The notes under the pieces: model-generated
What the model was told of the DNA's origin: nothing
Seen by the model: only the letters and a program-made list of their open reading frames with translations
Database searches by the model: none
DNA from: 188UL27-1 sp038526275
Lineage (GTDB): Bacteria; Pseudomonadota; Alphaproteobacteria; Rhodobacterales; Rhodobacteraceae
NCBI GenBank assembly: GCA_038526275.1
Contig: JBCBGY010000128.1
Coordinates: 1 to 12,461, forward strand
Direction: 5' to 3'
Length of the DNA: 12,461 nucleotides
Position numbers and translations under genes: made by a program
Shown: positions 7,392-12,461 of the stretch, piece after piece
Position numbering within the stretch: the stretch's first letter is position 1
Layout of the letters: the number at the start of each line of letters is the position of its first letter

Positions 7392-8194
7392 GCGACTTAG
7401 ACGATCTGATCAGCCGTTATGACGGTTTTGTCTTCGACCAATATGGTGTTCTGCATGACGGCCAAACGCCTTATCCCGGTGCCATCGCCGCGCTGCAGGC
7501 CCTACACCGGACGCAAAAACCCGTCGTATTGGTCACAAATTCGGGCCGCACGGCTGTTGAAAATGCGGACCGTCTGACAAAAATCGGCTTCGAGCCCAAC
7601 CTGTTTCAGGCAATTGTCACCTCGGGTGATTTGGCGAGCGCGCGCCTCGCAACACAGAAATTCACGGCATTGTTCGTGATTTCCCGTGGAGGGGTCTCCG
7701 CTGCCTATGCCGCCCTGCCCCGAACCACCGATCCAACTCTGGCCGACTTCCTGCTGATCAGCGGGAGCGAGGCCGACACGGTTTCAGAGGCAACCTACCG
7801 CGCACAACTGGGCCCGATGGCCGCGCGATCTGTCCCGGCCCTATGTTCCAACCCAGATCTACAGATGCTTACCCCGACAGGATTGCGGCCGGCGGCAGGC
7901 CAAATTGCGCGGTGGTACGAAGAAGCCGGGGGTCAGGTCGTCTATTCCGGCAAGCCCTGGCCCCAGATTTACGAAGACGCCGTCAAACGCATGGATCTAC
8001 ATCCAGACGCTTCAATCTGCTGCGTCGGGGACAGTTTGCACCATGATATTTTGGGCGGCGCGCGCGCGGGCCTGGCAACAGCGCTGGTCAGAACCGGAGT
8101 GCATGCCGACTTGACCCTAGACGAGTTGCACAAGGTGTCAGACGAACTTGGTATCCGCCCGGATCATGTTTTGCACAAAGGTCTGCGTGGCTAG
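7388..8194 (+). CDS. HAD superfamily class IIA hydrolase (TIGR01459-like)
   Basis: This 268-residue HAD-fold protein has a class IIA (NagD-type) cap between motifs II and III. Motif I is VFDQYGVLHDG (15-25) with nucleophile Asp17, motif II is VLVTNSGR (47-54), motif III is the Lys of YSGKPWPQIYEDA (Lys189), and motif IV is VGDSLHHDILGGARAG (213-228; Asp215 and Asp220). Position 19, normally the second Asp (acid/base) of DxD phosphatases, is Tyr. The DQYGVLHDG form is what I remember for the TIGR01459 subfamily, where this position is aromatic, so it is probably a subfamily trait and not damage. The biochemical role is unknown; a sugar-phosphate or nucleotide phosphatase is the default guess. 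It starts inside the kinase stop codon (ATGA) and is therefore co-translated. Its TAG stop shares CTAG with the convergent regulator. Confidence 0.87.
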   Translation: MSDLDDLISRYDGFVFDQYGVLHDGQTPYPGAIAALQALHRTQKPVVLVTNSGRTAVENADRLTKIGFEPNLFQAIVTSGDLASARLATQKFTALFVISRGGVSAAYAALPRTTDPTLADFLLISGSEADTVSEATYRAQLGPMAARSVPALCSNPDLQMLTPTGLRPAAGQIARWYEEAGGQVVYSGKPWPQIYEDAVKRMDLHPDASICCVGDSLHHDILGGARAGLATALVRTGVHADLTLDELHKVSDELGIRPDHVLHKGLRG

Positions 8195-8655
8195 CCCTTG
8201 GCCAACACCGGCGCATCGGCCTTGATCCGTTTGAGCACAACGTTGGTTTTCATGCTGCCAATGCCGCGATTGGAGAACAGATTCTGTTCGATAAAATCGT
8301 TATAGGCGTCGATATCTTTGCAAATCACGCGAAGCAAATAATCAAAATCGCCAGTTATCGCCAGACAGTCGATCACCTCGTCACACTGTTGCAACAGCTC
8401 AACGAGCGCATTGACCGCTTCTTCGTTATGGCGATCCAGATTGATCTGAACCACCGCCTCAAAATGCAGACCCATCTTCTTGGGATCAACGATTGCGGCG
8501 TAGCGCTGGATGATGCCGACATCTTCCATCGAACGGACCTTGCGCCAACAAGATGATTCCGACATCGAGACCTGCTCAGCCAGTTGCGCATTGGACGCTC
8601 TCGCATCCCGCTGCAGTTTTTCCAAAATCTCTCGTTCTTTCTCCTCCAACGCCAT
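8191..8655 (-). CDS. Lrp/AsnC family transcriptional regulator
   Basis: This 154-residue protein has the standard length and two-domain layout of the family. An N-terminal winged helix-turn-helix (about 4-55) includes ARASNAQLAEQVSMSESSCWRKVRSMEDVGII. A C-terminal RAM ligand-binding domain (about 66-142) includes the signature TGDFDYLLRV (101-110) and a final beta strand MKTNVVLKRI. Such proteins bind amino acids or related metabolites and form dimers to octamers. It is divergent from the 2-oxoacid oxidoreductase gene across 124 bp, the classic arrangement of a local Lrp-type regulator with its target, so I infer it controls that gene (and itself) in response to an amino acid. The ribosome site is GAAAGGA, about 10 nt before ATG. 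It is not part of the kinase/HAD unit, which it meets convergently. Confidence 0.92.
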   Translation of the reverse strand: MALEEKEREILEKLQRDARASNAQLAEQVSMSESSCWRKVRSMEDVGIIQRYAAIVDPKKMGLHFEAVVQINLDRHNEEAVNALVELLQQCDEVIDCLAITGDFDYLLRVICKDIDAYNDFIEQNLFSNRGIGSMKTNVVLKRIKADAPVLAKG

Positions 8656-8665
8656 CTTGGGAAAT

Positions 8666-8676
8666 CCTTTCGAAAA
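8666..8676. repeat. Copy 1 of 11-bp repeat CCTTTCGAAAA
   Basis: The sequence CCTTTCGAAAA occurs here and again at 8759-8769, as exact direct repeats that each contain the palindrome TTTCGAAA. This copy lies 10 nt from the regulator's start codon, in its untranslated leader. The palindromic centres of the two copies are 93 bp apart, about nine helical turns. Confidence 0.6.
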
Positions 8677-8682
8677 AGCGGA

Positions 8683-8699
8683 TAGTTCTGAACGAACTA
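8683..8699. promoter_or_regulatory. Candidate Lrp-type operator (17-bp inverted repeat)
   Basis: TAGTTC-TGAAC-GAACTA is a perfect 6-bp inverted repeat with a 5-nt centre, lying in the divergent region between the regulator and the oxidoreductase. Its ends (TAG...CTA) match the outer bases of the known E. coli Lrp consensus (YAG...CTR), although the spacing is 2 nt longer. Binding by the adjacent Lrp/AsnC protein is inferred from position and symmetry only. Confidence 0.5.
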
Positions 8700-8727
8700 C
8701 CCAATTCAGGGGCGCATGTCATGTCAA

Positions 8728-8756
8728 TTGACCAGTTTCCCCAAAACATCTGGACT
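8728..8756 (+). promoter_or_regulatory. Weak candidate promoter of the oxidoreductase gene
   Basis: TTGACC (8728-8733) is a good -35 match. A 17-bp spacer leads to TGGACT (8751-8756), a poor -10 match, 23 nt before the start codon. A weak core promoter would suit activation by the divergent Lrp-type regulator, but the call rests on pattern only. On the - strand TTGACA (8725-8730) is an equally good -35 without a convincing -10. Confidence 0.25.
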
Positions 8757-8758
8757 AG

Positions 8759-8769
8759 CCTTTCGAAAA
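8759..8769. repeat. Copy 2 of 11-bp repeat CCTTTCGAAAA
   Basis: This is the exact second copy of the repeat at 8666-8676, lying 10 nt before the ATG of the oxidoreductase. Both start codons of the divergent pair therefore have a TTTCGAAA palindrome at nearly the same distance. It could be a second protein-binding site or a leader element. Confidence 0.6.
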
Positions 8770-8779
8770 CGGGGGCTTC

Positions 8780-11700
8780 ATGACCTATCAGTCCAATATT
8801 GCCGCGCCCTACGCCCTGCAGGATCGCTATGATCGAACAATAGGGCGCGTGTTTCTGACGGGTACGCAGGCCCTGGCCCGGATCGCGTTTGACCAAGCCC
8901 AAAGAGACAGAGTTGCTGGCCTCAAAACCGCGGGGTTTGTTTCGGGTTACCGGGGCTCCCCACTGGCGGGTCTGGACAAAGAGCTGTGGAGCAACGCGTC
9001 GCGGCTTGAGGCGCACAACATCCGTTTCGGCCCTGCGATCAACGAAGATCTCGGCGCCGCAGCCATCCTCGGTGCACAACAGGCGACCTTGGACCCGGAC
9101 TGCGACGTCGATGGGGTCTTTTCCATCTGGTACGGTAAGGGCCCTGGGGTTGACCGGTCCGGCGATGCGCTGAAACACGGCAATGCCTATGGATCTGCCC
9201 CGAAGGGTGGCGTTTTGGTGGTGGCGGGCGATGATCATGGCTGCGTCTCCTCCTCCATGCCGCACCAATCCGATGTGGCCTTCATGGCCTGGTTCATGCC
9301 GACGCTGAACCCGGCCTCTGTCGCAGAGTTCCTGGAATTTGGCGAATACGGCATTGCCCTGTCGCGATTTTCCGGAACCTGGGTGGGCTTCAAGGCAATC
9401 TCAGAGACGGTCGAAGCCGCACAATCGATCGAACTGAAGCCGGCCCGTCAATTCCATCAGCCGGATTTCGAGACCCCGCCGGGAGGGCTCCATATCCGGA
9501 ACCTGGACCTTCCCAGTACCGAGATAGAAACGCGGATCACGGCGAAACTGAAGGCTGTCACGGCTTTCGTCGAAGCAAACCCGATTGACCAGCGGATCTA
9601 CGATCTGGACGGAGCGTCCTACGGCATCGTGACCACCGGCAAGGCCCATTTGGACCTGTTAGAAGCTCTGAGGCTGCTCGGTCTGGACGAGGCGGCCTGC
9701 CGAAAGATGGGCATCGACATTTACAAAGTTGGCATGGTCTGGCCGATGGCCAAGCGAGACGCGTTGGCGTTCGTCTCCGGCAAGACCGAAGTGCTGGTGA
9801 TCGAGGAAAAGCGTGGGATCATCGAAAGCCAGCTAAAGGAATATTTCTACGACTGGCCGGGCCAAAAGCCAGACCGCATGGTGGGCAAGTATGATGAAAA
9901 CCTCAACGAACTGATCCCTTGGGTCGGAGAGCTTTCGCCCCGCATCCTGGTGCCCATCCTGGCCAAACGCTTGGACGCCTTGTTTCCAGACGCCGGATTG
10001 ACGGAACGCGCAGACCGCATCACCGCCGAAAAGGGCCCTAAACTGACTGTGCCTGGCGCGCTGCGCACACCATTTTTCTGTTCAGGATGCCCGCACAACA
10101 CGTCCACCAAAGTGCCGGAGGGCAGCCAGGCCTCCTCTGGCATTGGCTGTCATGTCATGGCCAGTTGGATGAACCGCAACACTGGTGGATATGCCCATAT
10201 GGGCGCTGAAGGCGTTCCGGCCGTGATCTCTGACCAGTATAGCGGCGACAAGCACCGGTTTCAGAACATCGGCGACGGCACCTGGTATCATTCCGGCTCG
10301 CTGGCGATCCGGCAATCCGTGGCTCTGAAGGCCAACATCACCTACAAAATTCTTTACAATGATGCGGTGGCGATGACCGGAGGCCAACCCGTCGACGGCA
10401 TGATTGATCCGCAAGGGATTGCACATGCCTGTCGCGCCGAAGGGATCCAACGCATCGCGCTTGTGTCTGACGACATCACCAAATTCCGCAAAAAGGATTT
10501 CCCGTCAGGCACCACATTTCACGACCGCAGACAGCTGGACAACGTGCAGCGGGAGTTACGCGACATTCGCGGCGTTACGATCCTGATTTACGAACAAACC
10601 TGCGCCACGGAAAAACGCAGGCGTCGCAAGCGCGGCCTGGAAACCGACCCCAAGCGCTTTGCCGTCATCAACGAACTGGTCTGCGAAGGGTGCGGCGACT
10701 GTTCGGTCGAAAGCAATTGCCTGAGCGTCGAACCGGTCAAAACCGAGTTCGGGACAAAGCGTAAGATCAACCTGTCGAGTTGTAACAAGGACTTTTCGTG
10801 TTTGAATGGCTTCTGCCCCAGTTTCGTGACCATCGAAGGGGGCGTGCGAAAGAAAAAGACGCCAAACGCGCCGGTTCTGTCCAGTCTGGTGACGGACCTA
10901 CCGCTGCCCACGCTGCCGGATCTTGCCCAGCCATACGATCTGCTCGTCACGGGCGTCGGGGGAACGGGCGTTGTGACGGTTGGTGCACTGATCACAATGG
11001 CAGCGCATCTGGAGAACAAGGGATCAAGCGTTCTGGATTTCACCGGATTTGCCCAGAAATTCGGAACTGTGCTGAGCTATATCCGTTTGGGCCGCTCTCC
11101 GGACGACATTCATCAAGTTCGGATCGAAGAGGCCAGCGCAGACGCTGTGATCGGCTGCGATGCTGTTGTGACATCGGGTCCCAAAGCGTCCGTCTACTAT
11201 GCCCCGAAGACCAAGCTGGTGGTGAACGAAGCAGAGATGCCAACGGGTGATCTGGTCTTAAACCCCGACGCGGATCTGAAAATCGGGGAACGCCGTCGCT
11301 TGCTGGAACAGACTTTGGGGACAAGCAATGTCTTTGCCTTTGACGCAAATGCTTTGGCCGAGAGCCAACTTGGCGACAGTGTCTTTGCCAATGTCATGAT
11401 GCTGGGATATGCGTGGCAAAAGGGTTTGGTCCCCGTTGGTTTAGACGCCCTGCTGCAGGCCATCGATCTGAACGGAGTGGCGATAGAGGCAAACAAGCGG
11501 GCCCTCTCGATTGGCCGGGCTTATGCGCATGATCCCGCGTTGATCGCAGCTAAAGCACCGAAAGTTTCATCAGAATGCGCTGAGGCCACGATACAAAAGC
11601 GCATGGAATTCCTGACAGCTTATCAGGATGAGGCCTATGCCCGGCGTTTTGAAACCGCATTGCGAAAATTTGGCAGCAGCATTCCAGGCAATATGCAGGA

Positions 11701-12208
11701 GGCTTGGACGATTTTGGCGGCCAAGTCCTTGTTCAAGCTGATGGCCTATAAAGATGAGTATGAAGTGGCGCGCCTTCATACAGAACGCGGCTTTGCAGAA
11801 AAACTTGCTGAAGAATTCGAACCTGGATTTAAGGTGAACTACCATCTTTCTCCACCCTTCCTGCCGCTCGGAAGAGACACACGAGGCCGTCCGAACAAAC
11901 AGCGTTTTGGACGATGGATGCACACGGCCTTTCAGGGTTTGGCGCGTTTGAAACGACTACGGGGAACAGCCTTTGATCCCTTTGGGTGGCAAGCTGACCG
12001 AATACTCGAACGGCGCCTCATCACCTGGTTCGAAGCGATTTTGGAGCAGATCCCCATCGCAGACTTGGATGCGGCATTGGTCGAAGAAATCCTCGGCCTA
12101 CCCATGACGATCCGCGGTTTCGGACCAGTGAAGGAACAGAGTGCCGAACGCGCTTATTGTCGGGTCGCCGCATTGATCGATACGCCTTCCTTCGCCGATA
12201 TTCGTTGA
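8780..12208 (+). CDS. Fused indolepyruvate ferredoxin oxidoreductase (IorA-IorB type)
   Basis: This is a 1142-residue cytoplasmic 2-oxoacid:ferredoxin oxidoreductase that fuses the IorA and IorB parts. It oxidatively decarboxylates aryl- or branched-chain 2-oxo acids (from amino-acid transamination) to acyl-CoA, passing electrons to ferredoxin. Domain order: N-terminal pyrimidine-binding region with SGYRGSPLAGLD (55-66) and IWYGKGPGVDRSGDA (116-130); a transketolase-like middle; the TPP pyrophosphate domain with FFCSGCPHN (432-440), GIGCH (454-458), NIGDGTWYHSG (496-506) and LYNDAVAMTGGQP (525-537); a ferredoxin-like domain with Cys635, 638, 641, 647, 668, 674 and 679; and the IorB/gamma domain starting LLVTGVGGTGVVTVG (721-735). 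A C-terminal region of roughly 250 residues is of unknown function and, as I recall, is called DUF6537. The conserved YEQTCATEKRRRRKRG (604-619) precedes the clusters. The start has GGGGG 6 nt upstream. The exact substrate is unproven. Monocistronic here; likely controlled by the divergent Lrp-type protein. Confidence 0.94.
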   Translation: MTYQSNIAAPYALQDRYDRTIGRVFLTGTQALARIAFDQAQRDRVAGLKTAGFVSGYRGSPLAGLDKELWSNASRLEAHNIRFGPAINEDLGAAAILGAQQATLDPDCDVDGVFSIWYGKGPGVDRSGDALKHGNAYGSAPKGGVLVVAGDDHGCVSSSMPHQSDVAFMAWFMPTLNPASVAEFLEFGEYGIALSRFSGTWVGFKAISETVEAAQSIELKPARQFHQPDFETPPGGLHIRNLDLPSTEIETRITAKLKAVTAFVEANPIDQRIYDLDGASYGIVTTGKAHLDLLEALRLLGLDEAACRKMGIDIYKVGMVWPMAKRDALAFVSGKTEVLVIEEKRGIIESQLKEYFYDWPGQKPDRMVGKYDENLNELIPWVGELSPRILVPILAKRLDALFPDAGLTERADRITAEKGPKLTVPGALRTPFFCSGCPHNTSTKVPEGSQASSGIGCHVMASWMNRNTGGYAHMGAEGVPAVISDQYSGDKHRFQNIGDGTWYHSGSLAIRQSVALKANITYKILYNDAVAMTGGQPVDGMIDPQGIAHACRAEGIQRIALVSDDITKFRKKDFPSGTTFHDRRQLDNVQRELRDIRGVTILIYEQTCATEKRRRRKRGLETDPKRFAVINELVCEGCGDCSVESNCLSVEPVKTEFGTKRKINLSSCNKDFSCLNGFCPSFVTIEGGVRKKKTPNAPVLSSLVTDLPLPTLPDLAQPYDLLVTGVGGTGVVTVGALITMAAHLENKGSSVLDFTGFAQKFGTVLSYIRLGRSPDDIHQVRIEEASADAVIGCDAVVTSGPKASVYYAPKTKLVVNEAEMPTGDLVLNPDADLKIGERRRLLEQTLGTSNVFAFDANALAESQLGDSVFANVMMLGYAWQKGLVPVGLDALLQAIDLNGVAIEANKRALSIGRAYAHDPALIAAKAPKVSSECAEATIQKRMEFLTAYQDEAYARRFETALRKFGSSIPGNMQEAWTILAAKSLFKLMAYKDEYEVARLHTERGFAEKLAEEFEPGFKVNYHLSPPFLPLGRDTRGRPNKQRFGRWMHTAFQGLARLKRLRGTAFDPFGWQADRILERRLITWFEAILEQIPIADLDAALVEEILGLPMTIRGFGPVKEQSAERAYCRVAALIDTPSFADIR

Positions 12209-12458
12209 CTGGCCAGATCGCGCACGCCTTGTTATTTGATCGCCCGTTCTATTGGCGTTTATGTCTTAGACAGAAACAATACAGTCATTAATCGGCTTTT
12301 GGAAATCCGATCCTTAGTCCAATTTTGAAGCTTGCAACCCAGCGGTCAAGGCAATAATCTTGCAGTGATTGCCCATTGTACAATCGGTACAGCGCGGTCG
12401 TCAAAAATAGTAAAGCGAAATGAAATTCAGTAATTGCGTTAATTGCCAAGGAGATGTC
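12209..12458. other. Intergenic region upstream of a truncated gene
   Basis: These 250 bases hold no convincing gene. An 8-bp palindrome CTGGCCAG (12209-12216) touches the preceding stop codon, but I see no clear hairpin-plus-T terminator. The second half is AT-rich and contains a candidate promoter, a 5-bp inverted repeat GATTG...CAATC (12367-12385) and a TAATTGC direct repeat (12431-12437 and 12440-12446). Confidence 0.6.
12332..12360 (+). promoter_or_regulatory. Candidate sigma-70 promoter of the truncated gene
   Basis: TTGCAA (12332-12337) and TAATCT (12355-12360) are separated by exactly 17 bp and lie about 100 nt before the start codon at 12459. Each hexamer matches the consensus at four of six positions. 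That would leave a long untranslated leader of roughly 90 nt. Confidence 0.4.
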
Positions 12459-12461
12459 ATG
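12448..12461 (+). CDS. Start of a gene cut by the window end (only the ATG visible)
   Basis: A strong ribosome site, AAGGAG (12448-12453), lies 5 nt before an ATG at 12459-12461, the last three bases of the window. An ATG at 12454 directly abuts the ribosome site and is too close to serve. Nothing of the product can be read, so its function is unknown. Confidence 0.55.

Noticed and set aside
8576..9268. A 230-codon open frame on the - strand.
   Set aside because: It spans the regulator start, the divergent promoter region and the antisense of the oxidoreductase, so it is a shadow of the opposing coding sequence.
12209..12320. Terminator for the oxidoreductase gene.
   Set aside because: The palindrome CTGGCCAG has no loop, and the ATCGG...CCGAT pair further on is only 5 bp with an 11-nt loop and no T tract.

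Overview
The window looks like chromosomal DNA of an alphaproteobacterium, most likely a marine Rhodobacterales (Roseobacter-type) member. The base composition is fairly GC-rich. The gene content fits this group: a tripartite TRAP transporter, an AGCS sodium/amino-acid symporter, a fused indolepyruvate oxidoreductase with a divergent Lrp/AsnC regulator, and a HAD-IIA/FGGY kinase pair. This placement is inferred from gene families only; no rRNA or other phylogenetic marker is present. There are no tRNAs, insertion sequences, CRISPR arrays or phage genes.

Layout. (1) Bases 1-573 (+) are the C-terminal part of an AGCS-family symporter, followed by a strong hairpin (587-610) that also lies beyond the end of the opposing operon. 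(2) Bases 653-5974 (-) form one tightly packed operon, read right to left: TRAP solute-binding protein (dctP), small permease (dctQ), large permease (dctM), a cytoplasmic formylglycine-type sulfatase, and an alpha/beta hydrolase of the proline-iminopeptidase type. Stops and starts overlap by 4 nt between the TRAP genes, and the sulfatase follows dctM directly. (3) Divergently, 6162-8194 (+) carries a short FGGY sugar kinase translationally coupled (ATGA) to a HAD class IIA hydrolase. (4) An Lrp/AsnC regulator (8191-8655, -) meets the HAD gene tail to tail, both stop codons sharing one CTAG. It is divergent from a 1142-residue fused 2-oxoacid (indolepyruvate):ferredoxin oxidoreductase (8780-12208, +). 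(5) A 250-bp gap with a candidate promoter leads to the start codon of a gene cut off by the window end.

How the parts may work together. The central block (653-8194) reads as an uptake-and-catabolism module. A TRAP system imports an organic substrate, a cytoplasmic sulfatase could remove a sulfate ester, the hydrolase could cleave an ester or amide, and the divergent kinase could phosphorylate a released polyol or ketose, with the HAD enzyme acting on a phosphorylated product. The substrate is unknown, and I do not recognise this as a named pathway. The binding protein appears to have Trp where TRAP binding proteins normally keep the substrate-carboxylate Arg, which makes the substrate question more interesting. 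The right-hand block is an amino-acid-responsive unit: the Lrp-type protein probably controls the oxidoreductase that degrades 2-oxo acids made by transamination. Their 124-bp shared intergenic region holds a 17-bp inverted repeat and a pair of TTTCGAAA palindromes near the two start codons.
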